From assembly GCA_963780655.1 (NCBI GenBank), contig CAWACP010000004.1, forward strand, positions 744,001 through 808,000: DNA of 64,000 nt. The letters run 5' to 3'. The position numbers and the translations under genes are program-made. This document shows positions 33,984 through 42,380 of the stretch, one piece after another. The notes beneath the pieces were generated by a model. The model was not told the DNA's origin. It saw only the letters and a program-made list of their open reading frames with translations, and made no database searches. This DNA is from CAWACP01 sp963780655. GTDB taxonomy: Bacteria; Acidobacteriota; Terriglobia; Bryobacterales; Bryobacteraceae. Positions within the stretch are counted from its first letter, which is position 1; each line of letters opens with the position of its first letter.

Positions 33984-34445
33984 ATGGGCCGTAAGCTTAT
34001 CCTCTCAGCGCTCCTGATCGCAGTCGCCGTATTCGCCGATGATGCGAAGCCGAACTTTTCGGGCACCTGGAAAATGAACGTTGCCAGGAGCCAGCCCGGG
34101 GCCATGGCGCCGGACAGCCGCACCGACATCATCGATCATAAGGACCCGGCCATCAAAGAATCGATCAGCGCCAGCAGTTCGCAGGGCGACTGGCAGATGG
34201 AGATCAGCTACACCACCGACGGCAAGGACGCGAAGAACACCATCATGGGCGGCGATTTCACCACCAAAGCCCATTGGGAAGGCAACGCCCTGATCGTCGA
34301 TACCAAAGGCAGCACCGATAACGGAGACATGACCGTGCACGGCAAGTACGAGCTTTCCGACGACGGCAAAACACTGACCAAGACCACCCACATTTCCGGG
34401 GGGTTCGGCGAAAACGACGAGAAACTCGTCTTTGATAAGCAGTGA
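33984..34445 (+). CDS. Secreted lipocalin-like small protein
   Basis: 153 aa, with a clear signal peptide (residues 1-18, cleaved near VFADD) and a mature part opening NFSGTWKMNVARS, typical of small secreted beta-barrel proteins abundant in Acidobacteria. Repeated beta-strand pattern with KYELSDDGKTLTKTTHI near the end. AGAAGGAG precedes the ATG at 33984. Overlaps the next gene by 4 nt. Function unknown. Confidence 0.85.
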   Translation: MGRKLILSALLIAVAVFADDAKPNFSGTWKMNVARSQPGAMAPDSRTDIIDHKDPAIKESISASSSQGDWQMEISYTTDGKDAKNTIMGGDFTTKAHWEGNALIVDTKGSTDNGDMTVHGKYELSDDGKTLTKTTHISGGFGENDEKLVFDKQ

Positions 34446-35503
34446 GGCTTCTTCTGCCGGCTCTGCTGGCCCTGCTCAGCGCGTCGGCTCAATCGCCGGA
34501 CAGCGCGCGTCCGCAGTTCGCCTGGCAGGGCGACGTCGATGACGTCGTGACGCTGTACATTCGCGCCGGCGCGGACAAGCTGCAGACGGAGACGCGCCAG
34601 GGCGCGCCGCCCGAGCATCAGCGGTACCGGTTCTTCGATCCACTGCCAGACACGCGCCAGGAGGTTCGCCTGACGGTTCTCGAAGGCCGCGGGAGCGTAC
34701 GTATCACCCAGCAGCCGACGCTCGATAACAACTACACGGTGGCGGTAACCATTCAGGACCGGCAGGACGGGATCGGCCACTACTCGCTGGCTTTGTACTG
34801 GGACGCATCCGACGCGCGCCAGATCTATCGCCGGTGGCGCGATCATGGCTGGCAAGGCGACGGCATCGCGCCGGGAAAGCCGCCCGCCGAGCAGACCGGC
34901 CGCGTCACGTGGCGCGGGCATGTTGATGGTGATGCGTTGGTCGAATGCCGCGCGTCATCGTGCAGTAGCGCGGCCCAGCAAGGTCTGCCGGTGGATCACG
35001 CGCGCTTCCGATTCACCGCGCCGCTGCCCGAGCGGGAGGTGGCGGTCAGGCTGGACGAACCAAGCGACAATGACGACGTGCGCCTGACGGAGCAGCCGAG
35101 CGCGGCCAACGGCTGGGCCGCGCGGGTCCGGATCACCGATGGCTGCGGCGGCGCGCGTTTGTGCGGCTTCACGCTGAGCTGGCCGCTGCCGGGCGCTGCC
35201 GACGACAAGCAGTTGCCCGCGAGCCCTGGCGCGCGGTGGTCGGGCCGCGTCACAGGTACGGTTCGTGTGACGCTGCGCGGGTCATCCGCATTGACCGACG
35301 GGAGCGTGGCAGGCCAGGAGACCTCGTTCTCCGTCGCCGTTCCGCACCGCTCCGATCTCCCGTACTCGATCCGCAAGATCCAGGGTGCGGGCGAGGTCCG
35401 GATTGTGGAGACTCCGTCGGAGAAGAACGGCTACAGCCTGGTGTTTGAGATCGCGAACGGTTCAGGCCCGCCCGGCGATTATGTTGTCGAAGTGCGGTGG
35501 TAG
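34442..35503 (+). CDS. Secreted protein with three tandem beta-domains
   Basis: 353 aa, GTG start overlapping the upstream stop (GTGA), short signal peptide ending near SASAQ. The mature protein is three copies of a domain of about 95 residues: each opens with an aromatic-glycine pair (FAWQGDVD, VTWRGHVD, ARWSGRVT), contains a rhxTxQPS-like strand (VRITQQPT, VRLTEQPS, VRIVETPS) followed by N-[YG]-[TWS], and closes with [YW]xxxLxW (ALYW, LSW, VRW). I do not know a named family. Likely extracytoplasmic, co-expressed with the lipocalin-like protein. Confidence 0.8.
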   Translation: MRLLLPALLALLSASAQSPDSARPQFAWQGDVDDVVTLYIRAGADKLQTETRQGAPPEHQRYRFFDPLPDTRQEVRLTVLEGRGSVRITQQPTLDNNYTVAVTIQDRQDGIGHYSLALYWDASDARQIYRRWRDHGWQGDGIAPGKPPAEQTGRVTWRGHVDGDALVECRASSCSSAAQQGLPVDHARFRFTAPLPEREVAVRLDEPSDNDDVRLTEQPSAANGWAARVRITDGCGGARLCGFTLSWPLPGAADDKQLPASPGARWSGRVTGTVRVTLRGSSALTDGSVAGQETSFSVAVPHRSDLPYSIRKIQGAGEVRIVETPSEKNGYSLVFEIANGSGPPGDYVVEVRW

Positions 35504-35517
35504 TCGCGGCGCTCGGG

Positions 35518-35626
35518 GCGGGCGCCCTCGCCCGCGGCCGAGCCCTCGTCGGCCTGCTCTGTCTCTGAATGCATCTCCGGCTGTATCAGGCGGGCGGGGG
35601 CGCCCGCCGCAGGCGAGGGCGCCTGC
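35518..35626. repeat. GC-rich inverted repeat between convergent genes
   Basis: Arms 35518-35535 and 35609-35626 (GCGGGCGCCCTCGCCCGC and its near complement) match at 16 of 18 positions. It lies between the three-domain protein and the convergent NCS2 permease and uses the same GCAGGCG/GGGCGCC words as the repeats near 25290-25420. Confidence 0.6.
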
Positions 35627-35667
35627 CCCACCGGGCTGAAGCCCACAGCCGTCAGGACTGCTCGTCG

Positions 35668-36972
35668 CTACCCCGAGAGGTACGCGAAGCGAAGGATGAA
35701 CAGCGCCGTCAGCAGATACACCACCCAGCTCACCGACCGGTATTCGCCGCGCGTCACTTTGAGTATCGTCCAGGCCGTGAACCCGATGGCGAGGCCGTTC
35801 GCAATACTGAACGTCAGCGGAATGGCGAGGATGGTCAGGAACGCCGGGATCGCGATCAGCGGCTGGTCCCACGGAATCTCCACGGCATGCATCGCCATCA
35901 TCGAGCCAACGATGATCAGCGCCGGCGCCGTTGCCGACGCGGGAATGGCGCCCGCCACCGGCGCGACGAACAGCGCTCCAATAAACAGCAGGCCGGTGGT
36001 GATGGCGGTAACGCCCGTGCGTCCACCGGCAACCACGCCGGCGGCGCTTTCGATATAGCTCACTACCGTCGAAGTGCCGGCAAGAGAACTGACCACGGTG
36101 GCCGAAGCGTCGGCAAAAAGGATGCGGTTGATGCGCGGAATCGATCCCGCCGCGTCGAACAGACCGGCTTTCTTGCCCACCGCAACCAGAGTGCCCACGT
36201 TGTCGAACAGATCGACGAACAGAAACACGAAGATGATCTCCAGAACGCCGACGCGCAGAGCCGAGCGGATGTCCAGATGAAACGCCGTGTCGGACAGCGC
36301 GGAAATCCCCCACGTCTGCGGCTGCCAGTGCACGAGTCCCAGAGCGATGCCGACGGCGGTGGTGACCAGAATGCCGATCAGGATGGCCGCGCGCACACGC
36401 CACGCCAGCAGCGCCGCAATCAGCAGGAGGCCGAAGATGGCCAGCAGCGTGTTCGGCTGCCGCAGGTCGCCCATGGCCACCAGCGTCGCCGGATTCGCCA
36501 CCACGATGCCGGAGTTATGGAATCCGATGAAGGCGATGAACAGCCCGATGCCGACGGCCACCGCGGAATAGAGCTCCCGGGGAATGGCCGCGATGACCAA
36601 CTGCCGCACACCCGATGCGGTGAGGATCAGGAAGGCGACGCCCGAGAGGAACACCGCGCCGAGCGCTGTCTGCCACGGAATGCCCAGGCCCTTCACCACG
36701 GTGTAAGTGAAGTACGCGTTCAGCCCCATGCCGGGCGCGAGCGCGATGGGATAACGCGCGAACACGCCCATCAGGATGCTGCCGAACGCGGCGCAAATGC
36801 AGGTTGCCGCGGTCACCGCGCCTACCGGCATGCCTGCTTCGTGCAGTATGGACGGGTTCACGAACACGATGTAGGCCATCGTGATGAACGTCGTCACACC
36901 GGCGAGGATCTCGGTGCGCCAGTCCGCGCCCAGTTTCTCGAATTCGAAATACCGCTCCAGCCGAGCGAGCAC
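35668..36972 (-). CDS. NCS2-family purine permease (AzgA-like)
   Basis: 434-aa transporter with about 13 membrane segments. AzgA-branch motifs: TFITMAYIVFVNP in the first helix, ALAPGMGLNAYFTYTV in helix 3, VGIGLFIAFIGFHNSG, FVDLFDNVGTLV in the second half and GTSTVVSYIESAAGV near helix 10. Family members carry adenine, guanine or hypoxanthine with protons. It lies 3 nt after a small hypothetical gene and hpnH and may share their transcript. Confidence 0.92.
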   Translation of the reverse strand: MLARLERYFEFEKLGADWRTEILAGVTTFITMAYIVFVNPSILHEAGMPVGAVTAATCICAAFGSILMGVFARYPIALAPGMGLNAYFTYTVVKGLGIPWQTALGAVFLSGVAFLILTASGVRQLVIAAIPRELYSAVAVGIGLFIAFIGFHNSGIVVANPATLVAMGDLRQPNTLLAIFGLLLIAALLAWRVRAAILIGILVTTAVGIALGLVHWQPQTWGISALSDTAFHLDIRSALRVGVLEIIFVFLFVDLFDNVGTLVAVGKKAGLFDAAGSIPRINRILFADASATVVSSLAGTSTVVSYIESAAGVVAGGRTGVTAITTGLLFIGALFVAPVAGAIPASATAPALIIVGSMMAMHAVEIPWDQPLIAIPAFLTILAIPLTFSIANGLAIGFTAWTILKVTRGEYRSVSWVVYLLTALFILRFAYLSG

Positions 36973-36975
36973 AAG

Positions 36976-37374
36976 TTAGTCGAGCTTTTCCGGCTCGAGC
37001 GCGATGTTCTTCTCGCCGGCGGCCTTCTTTGTGAGGTAGTTTTTCACCCAGGCCGCCCAGCTCTTGCCGGCGGCCATATCGCGGCCGGTGAAGGCCAGGC
37101 CGGCGATGTCGGCATAGCTGACCGCTATCTTCCCGCTGCCGTCCTTCGGGAAAAGCCGCACGGACGAGCCGGCAAGCGTAGAGGCGGTACGGCGGTCGAA
37201 CACATAGCCCTCTATGACGCTGCCGTCCTTCTTCGTGATGGTCACGTCGCCGCGATAGCCGAACGCCTTCTCGAGCGCCGCGAGAAGCTCGTCTTCCCTG
37301 GCGGTGTCGAACACCACTCCTTCCAGAGTTTCGCGGGCCGCCCCAGGAGCGACCTCCAGTTCGTCCGCGTTCAC
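36976..37374 (-). CDS. Hypothetical protein between hpnH and purine permease
   Basis: 132-aa soluble protein that I do not recognise. An acidic N-terminus precedes a beta-rich core (RGDVTITKKDGSVIEGYVFD, VRLFPKDGSGKIAVSYADIA) that looks like a small LSm/SH3-like barrel, and a helical C-terminus (GKSWAAWVKNYLTKKAAG). Its ATG overlaps the hpnH stop codon by 4 nt, so it is translationally coupled to hpnH. Confidence 0.75.
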   Translation of the reverse strand: MNADELEVAPGAARETLEGVVFDTAREDELLAALEKAFGYRGDVTITKKDGSVIEGYVFDRRTASTLAGSSVRLFPKDGSGKIAVSYADIAGLAFTGRDMAAGKSWAAWVKNYLTKKAAGEKNIALEPEKLD

Positions 37375-38480
37375 GCGTTCACCTCTTCGCCGATCTGCAC
37401 CAGTTCCGAAGGCGCGTTCACCGGCTCAAAGGGCTCGTCCAGCAGTGCCAGCGCGGCGGCGTCCGCGTGTTTCGTGAACAGAGTGGAGCGAACCGTGGCC
37501 AGGAAGCCCTTCAGCGAACCGAACGTCTCGTCCACCGCCGACGCCTCATAGCCGCTGTGCACCATGCAGTTCGCGCACTTCGGATTGCCCGATTCCGTAC
37601 CGTACCGGCTCCACTCGGTGGCTTCCATCAACTCGGCGAAGGTGTCCGCATAGCCGTCCTGCAGCAGGTAACACGGCTTCTGCCAGCCAAAGATGTTGTA
37701 GGTGGGCATGCCCCACGGCGTGCACGCGTACTCGCGCCGGCCCATGAGGAACTCCAGAAACAGCACCGACTGGTTGAACCGCCACGACGATTTGCGGTTC
37801 GACAGTATTGCCCGGAACAGCCGGCGAGTGCGCGCTCGGCCGAGGAAGTGCTGCTGGTCCGGAGCCTTGTCGTAGGAATAGCCGGGCGAGAGCATCATGC
37901 CCTCCACGCCGATCTCCATCATTTCATCGAAGAACGCGCGCACGCTCTTCGGGTCGGCGCCGTCGAACAGCGTGGTGTTGGTGGTGACGCGAAAGCCGCG
38001 CGCCACCGCTTCGCGAATACCGTTGAGCGCCAGTTCATGGCCGCCCTCCAGGCACACCGAAAAGTCGTGATGTTCCTTCTGCCCATCCAGATGCACGGAG
38101 AACGTCAGGTACTTGCTCGGCTGGAACAGGTGGATCTTTTCTTTCAGCAGCAGCGCGTTCGTGCACAGGTAGATGTACTTCTTCCGCGCCACCAGGCCGG
38201 CCACAATTTCGCCGATCTGCGGGTGCAGGAGCGGCTCGCCGCCGGGGATGCTCACCATCGGGGCGCCGCACTCTTCGACCGCGCGGAAGCAGTCTTCCGG
38301 CGACAGATTCATCTTCAGAATGTGGCCGGGATACTGGATCTTACCGCAGCCCGCGCAGGCCAGATTGCAGCGGAACAGCGGTTCCAGCATCAGCACCAGC
38401 GGGTACCGCCTGCGTCCGCTGAGTTTCTGCTTAAGGACGTAGGTGGCGACTGTCCACATCTGCGAAATGGGCACCGGCAT
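37371..38480 (-). CDS. hpnH: Adenosyl-hopene transferase HpnH (radical SAM)
   Basis: 369 aa. It adds a 5'-deoxyadenosyl radical to diploptene, the first step to C35 bacteriohopanepolyols. The iron-sulfur motif is CNLACAGCGK (C-x3-C-x2-C, residues 38-45); the N-terminus MPVPISQMWTVATYVLKQKL and the C-terminal Cys cluster (CTPWG, CYLL, CANCMVHSGYE) are as in HpnH. Other hopanoid genes are not in this window. ATG at 38480 after a GGAGAG ribosome site. Confidence 0.93.
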   Translation of the reverse strand: MPVPISQMWTVATYVLKQKLSGRRRYPLVLMLEPLFRCNLACAGCGKIQYPGHILKMNLSPEDCFRAVEECGAPMVSIPGGEPLLHPQIGEIVAGLVARKKYIYLCTNALLLKEKIHLFQPSKYLTFSVHLDGQKEHHDFSVCLEGGHELALNGIREAVARGFRVTTNTTLFDGADPKSVRAFFDEMMEIGVEGMMLSPGYSYDKAPDQQHFLGRARTRRLFRAILSNRKSSWRFNQSVLFLEFLMGRREYACTPWGMPTYNIFGWQKPCYLLQDGYADTFAELMEATEWSRYGTESGNPKCANCMVHSGYEASAVDETFGSLKGFLATVRSTLFTKHADAAALALLDEPFEPVNAPSELVQIGEEVNA

Positions 38481-38570
38481 GACTGCTCTCCTTCGGAATT
38501 CACGAACGCGAATTCTCTTTCGCTTTTACCACCTCCGGTGTCATAATGTCAATGAGCCTGGTGTCGCAGG

Positions 38571-38638
38571 CCAAAGGCCTACTCTACTGGAGCCGTAAAG
38601 TGTCGACGCGTTGTAGTAGAGCAGGCGTTTTCGCCTGC
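38571..38638. repeat. Palindromic GTAGAGCAGGC repeat before a TetR gene
   Basis: A short hairpin GCAGGCG-TTTT-CGCCTGC occupies 38621-38638, and the flank AGTAGAGCAGGCGTTT (38615-38630) is matched in inverted form by AAAGGCCTACTCTACT at 38573-38588. Same family as the repeats at 25223, 55196 and 58548. It lies in the divergent spacer between hpnH and the TetR gene. Confidence 0.65.
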
Positions 38639-38652
38639 ACCTGAGCCCCACT

Positions 38653-39279
38653 TTGACCAGAACCGCCCAGGCAAAAGCCGCAGTCCCTTCCGTGCGCCGG
38701 ACCCCGGTCCAGGAGCGCAGCAGTGGAACGGTGAGACAGATCGTCGCGGCGGCGTCGGCTCTGCTGGAACGTATTCCGCTGGAAGAAATCACCACCAGCC
38801 GGATCGCGGCGGAGGCGGGCGTGTCGGTGGGCGCGCTGTATCGATTCTTTCCGGACAAGCAGGCCATCATCGATGCGATTGCGGTGCGCCGAGTGGAGGA
38901 CTTTCGCGCGTCGCTCGAGCAGCGCCTCGGTGAGACCGGCGGCGTCGATCCGCGGGCGTTTCTCGACCTGGCCATCGACGCATACGTGGCGTTCCTCGAA
39001 GCGCATCCCGATTTTCGGACGATCGCCTTCGGCCGGTTCGTCAGCGCTCCCACGCGGCAGCGCGAACTGGCGTCGGAAGCCGGTCCGGCCGCTCTCATCA
39101 AGCGCTTCGTCCTCGACCAACTGGGCGTCGAAGCGCCGCCCGATCTCGACCTGAAGCTGCGTATCGTCAGCGAGGCCGGCGACCGGTTGATCGCTTACGC
39201 GTGGGAGCAGCCCACCGCGGAAGAGCGCGCGCGGGTGATCGAGGAGACCAAGCAGATGCTCGCGGCTTATTTGTTCTGA
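38653..39279 (+). CDS. TetR-family transcriptional regulator
   Basis: 208 aa, TTG start. N-terminal helix-turn-helix: VRQIVAAASALLERIPLEEI, TSRIAAEAGVSVGALYRFFPDKQAI. The C-terminal ligand domain ends ERARVIEETKQMLAAYLF. Regulated genes are not evident; hpnH is divergent on its left and a kinase follows on its right. A diverged copy of its last 150 or so bases lies at 42193-42344, on the far side of the kinase gene. Confidence 0.9.
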   Translation: MTRTAQAKAAVPSVRRTPVQERSSGTVRQIVAAASALLERIPLEEITTSRIAAEAGVSVGALYRFFPDKQAIIDAIAVRRVEDFRASLEQRLGETGGVDPRAFLDLAIDAYVAFLEAHPDFRTIAFGRFVSAPTRQRELASEAGPAALIKRFVLDQLGVEAPPDLDLKLRIVSEAGDRLIAYAWEQPTAEERARVIEETKQMLAAYLF

Positions 39280-39288
39280 TATCTTCAG
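39128..39288. repeat. Direct repeat, copy 1 (3' end of the TetR gene)
   Basis: This segment, the last 150 bases of tetR plus about 9 bases after the stop, recurs in the same orientation at 42193-42352 with about ten differences. The two copies bracket the kinase gene. Confidence 0.85.
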
Positions 39289-39358
39289 CGATTCTCCGTA
39301 ATCTGGCGCGATTTCTAATGACAACACTGCCGGGCGCAGTGTCCAGAGGCCAAAAAGC

Positions 39359-39364
39359 TATAAT
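39359..39364 (+). promoter_or_regulatory. -10 box close to the kinase start codon
   Basis: A perfect TATAAT lies 8 nt before the ATG at 39373. Transcription would begin within a few bases of the start codon, giving a leaderless or nearly leaderless message. No clear -35 box is seen at 16-18 bp upstream. Confidence 0.45.
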
Positions 39365-39372
39365 TACGCCAC

Positions 39373-41991
39373 ATGAGTCTCGAGCCAGGCACAAGACTTG
39401 GCCACTATGAAATAGCATCTCCGCTCGGTGCGGGTGGAATGGGCGAAGTTTATCGCGCGCGGGATGTGCGGCTTGAACGCACCGTAGCGATAAAGATTCT
39501 TTCTCCTCAATTCGCTTCTGATTCCAGACACAAACAGCGGTTCGAGCGGGAGGCGAAGACCATTTCGGCCCTGCATCATCCGCACATCTGTGCGCTGTAC
39601 GACGTGGGTAGCCAGGACGGCGTGGACTATCTGGTGATGGAGTTCGTGGAGGGAGAGACGCTGGCGACGCGTCTGGCAAAAGGCGCACTGCCTCTCGAAC
39701 AGGTCCTCAGGTTTGGAACGCAAATCTGTGATGCGCTCGACAGAGCTCATCGCGGCGGAGTTGTCCATCGCGATCTGAAGCCCGCTAACATCATGCTCAC
39801 GCCGGCGGGTATAAAGCTACTGGATTTCGGTCTCGCCAAGTCGGTGGCGCCGGCCGATGGCATGACGTTGACCGCGGCCCTGACGCCGACTTCCCCGATG
39901 ACTGCACAAGGGGCCATCGTCGGCACCATTCCGTATATGTCGCCGGAACAGCTCGAAGGAAAGGAACTCGACGGCCGCAGTGACATTTTCTCACTGGGCG
40001 CGGTGCTGTACGAGATGTTGACGGCCAGGAGGGCTTTTGGAGGAAAAAATCAACATAGCGTGGCAGCTGCAATCCTCGAAAACGACCCCGAGCCCATCAG
40101 TAATCTCAAAGCGGCGATCCCGCCAACGCTGGGTCATGCCATCGATTTGTGCCTGGCGAAAGATCGGGAAGAACGCTGGCAGACATCCCGAGACCTGGCG
40201 CTCGAGCTCAAGTGGATCGCTGAAGCGGCTTCGGCCACGCGGCCGACTCCCCAGGCGGTTTCCCGAAGCAGCTTCCGCGAGAGATCAGCCTGGGGAGTGG
40301 CGGCGGTGCTGGTCATAGCGCTTGTGGCGATGGCCATCGCCCTGACGAAGCGCATACCTCCGGCCCCGGCGCAGGTGGTGCGCTCGTCGCTGCTGCCCCC
40401 GCCAGGTTCATCATTTTTGCCTTACAACTTTGCGATTGCGCCAGACGGCAGCCGCATGGCCTTCGTTGCGCTAGGACCGGATGGTCAAACCAGTCTGTGG
40501 GTGCGCGGCCTTTCCTCTCCCGATGCACAACAACTCACCGGAACGGAGGGAGCGACTCTTCCGTTCTGGTCGCCCGACAGCCTGCACCTTGGTTTCTTCG
40601 CCCAGGGCCGGCTCAGGACGGTCGACCTTGTGAACTCTTCCGTCCAGATCCTGTGCGATGCGGCTCCGGGGTTTGGCGGCTCATGGAATCGCGACGGAGT
40701 TATTCTCTTCGCTTCCGGCGTCACCGGTCCGCTTTACCGGATTCCCGCAACAGGCGGTACGCCGGAGGCAGTCACCAGGGTTCCGCAGGGCAGCACGGAA
40801 TCGCATCATTTCCCTGCGTTTCTGCCGGATGGCATACATTTCGTCTATTTCGCGAACTGGAGCGATACGGGTAGCCGCCGCAATGGCGTTTACGCGGCGT
40901 CTTTGGATTCCGGCGCTCCAAAGCTCGTTGCCGCCGACATCCAGGGCAACGTGTTCTTTGCCTCCGGGCATCTGCTGTATGTGCACGACCGGACCATCAT
41001 GGCCCAGCCCTTCGACGTTTCCACGCTGCAAACGCAAGGAGCGGGCTTGCCTCTGACACAACAGGAAGTCGACAGATTTTTTGACTTCTGGCAGTCCGGA
41101 TTTTCCGTCTCACAGGACGGCAAGTTACTTTTCCAGTCCGCGGCAGATGCCCCCGCACGCCTGGTGTGGTACGACTCTGCCGGAAAGGAAATCGGTCAGT
41201 TTCCGGAGGTCGGTTACGAAGGCCCTCAGTTCTCTCCCGATGGTCGCTCCCTGGCCGTCTATTCAGACGATGAACATAACGGCAAGCACTTTATTCGTAT
41301 CTACGATCTGAAACGCGGAATCAGCGCGCGCCTGACGGACGGTGGGAATGAGAGCAATCCGGTGTGGTCTCGCGATGGCAAGTTCATTGCCTATCGCAAT
41401 GGCTCCCTGAACATCGAGGTAGTTCCCGCGGATTCCTCCGGTCCTCCTCGATTACTTGTGAAGGGCATCAACCTCATCCCTTGCGATTGGTCAGCAGATG
41501 GCGACTTGATCTACATGAGCGTTGGTGGTGACGGTCCGTTTCCCAGTCTGTACGTCTACTCACCAAAGAATCAGAAAGCTGCAAGGTTTGGGAGATTCGG
41601 CGCGGAACCCCAATTCTCTCCAGACGGCAAGTGGATCGCTTACGTCGAGCGGCCAACCACGCAGATTGTTGTTCAGCCCCTCTCCGGCCCGGGAGCTCAC
41701 ATCCAGATTTCAGACGTAGCCGGATCTACGCAGCCACGTTGGAGTCGCAACGGCAGGAAGATCTTTTTTGTCCATCCGGATCGAAAGTTAATGGTGGTAG
41801 CTTTCGATCCCGCAACCCATTCGGCCAGTCCGCCGCGAGTTTTCGCCAGGACGCGCATTGCGGTCACGGCCTTCGGGTGGTTTCAATATGCCGTTGCTTC
41901 AGATGATCGCGTGTTGGTGAACTCCCTGCCTGCCGATCACTCGTCCCCGCTCACTCTGATTACGAACTGGAATGCAGAGTTGAGGAGATGA
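39373..41991 (+). CDS. Ser/Thr protein kinase with TolB/WD40-like propeller
   Basis: 872 aa. Kinase domain with GAGGMGEVYRARD (residues 19-31), VAIKIL, catalytic VVHRDLKPANIM (130-141), DFGLA (151-155), GTIPYMSPEQLEG. A membrane helix at about 308-328 (WGVAAVLVIALVAMAIAL) leads to an extracytoplasmic propeller with repeated SPDG/SRDG strands (FSPDGRSLAVYSDD, WSRDGKFIAYRN, FSPDGKWIAYVE). It lacks the N-terminal RW-leader found in the kinase at 25770. Probably a membrane receptor kinase. ATG 8 nt after a TATAAT box. Confidence 0.92.
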   Translation: MSLEPGTRLGHYEIASPLGAGGMGEVYRARDVRLERTVAIKILSPQFASDSRHKQRFEREAKTISALHHPHICALYDVGSQDGVDYLVMEFVEGETLATRLAKGALPLEQVLRFGTQICDALDRAHRGGVVHRDLKPANIMLTPAGIKLLDFGLAKSVAPADGMTLTAALTPTSPMTAQGAIVGTIPYMSPEQLEGKELDGRSDIFSLGAVLYEMLTARRAFGGKNQHSVAAAILENDPEPISNLKAAIPPTLGHAIDLCLAKDREERWQTSRDLALELKWIAEAASATRPTPQAVSRSSFRERSAWGVAAVLVIALVAMAIALTKRIPPAPAQVVRSSLLPPPGSSFLPYNFAIAPDGSRMAFVALGPDGQTSLWVRGLSSPDAQQLTGTEGATLPFWSPDSLHLGFFAQGRLRTVDLVNSSVQILCDAAPGFGGSWNRDGVILFASGVTGPLYRIPATGGTPEAVTRVPQGSTESHHFPAFLPDGIHFVYFANWSDTGSRRNGVYAASLDSGAPKLVAADIQGNVFFASGHLLYVHDRTIMAQPFDVSTLQTQGAGLPLTQQEVDRFFDFWQSGFSVSQDGKLLFQSAADAPARLVWYDSAGKEIGQFPEVGYEGPQFSPDGRSLAVYSDDEHNGKHFIRIYDLKRGISARLTDGGNESNPVWSRDGKFIAYRNGSLNIEVVPADSSGPPRLLVKGINLIPCDWSADGDLIYMSVGGDGPFPSLYVYSPKNQKAARFGRFGAEPQFSPDGKWIAYVERPTTQIVVQPLSGPGAHIQISDVAGSTQPRWSRNGRKIFFVHPDRKLMVVAFDPATHSASPPRVFARTRIAVTAFGWFQYAVASDDRVLVNSLPADHSSPLTLITNWNAELRR

Positions 41992-42192
41992 CCTTCGGCC
42001 ATTCGGTTCACGCATGCGCCAGACAGGAGGTTTTGGATGAAATGGAATCCTGTTCCGCCGCCCTTAAGGTGAGTTCGCGGCCGCTCGCGTCCTTTGCCCG
42101 CAGGTCGGGCGTACTCGATCCTGTGACCAGCGCAGCATCGGCAGCTTGGCCCTCTGCCTTCGCCTGGAGGTCGACAATCCGGTTTCCGGGAC

Positions 42193-42344
42193 TCGAAGCG
42201 CCGCCCGATCTCGACCTGAAGCTGCGCATCGTCAGCGAGGCCGGCGACCGGCTGATCGCTTACGCGTGGGAGCAGCCCAGCGCGGAAGAGCGCGCGCGCG
42301 TGATCGAGGAGACCAGGCGGATGCTCGCGGCTTATTTGTTCTGA
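42193..42344 (+). pseudogene. 3' fragment of a TetR gene (direct repeat, copy 2)
   Basis: About 50 codons reading EAPPDLDLKLRIVSEAGDRL through MLAAYLF and the same TGA stop as the intact tetR at 38653. Only a few residues differ (for example Ser for Thr, Arg-Arg for Lys-Gln). No helix-turn-helix part precedes it; the sequence 41992-42192 upstream is unrelated and has no gene I can support. Confidence 0.85.
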
Positions 42345-42380
42345 TACTCGATTTTTCACCCCGATCGCCAGGTGAAAGCG

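Noticed and set aside
35569..37551. 660-codon plus-strand open frame opposite the NCS2 permease and hpnH
   Set aside because: Low-complexity Arg/Asp/His-rich antisense product over well-recognised genes.
42008..42229. Minus-strand frame reading a redoxin-like phrase (DLRAKDASGRELTLR)
   Set aside because: Only a short stretch looks like a peroxiredoxin N-terminus, it has no start or continuation, and it partly overlaps the TetR fragment; too weak to list.
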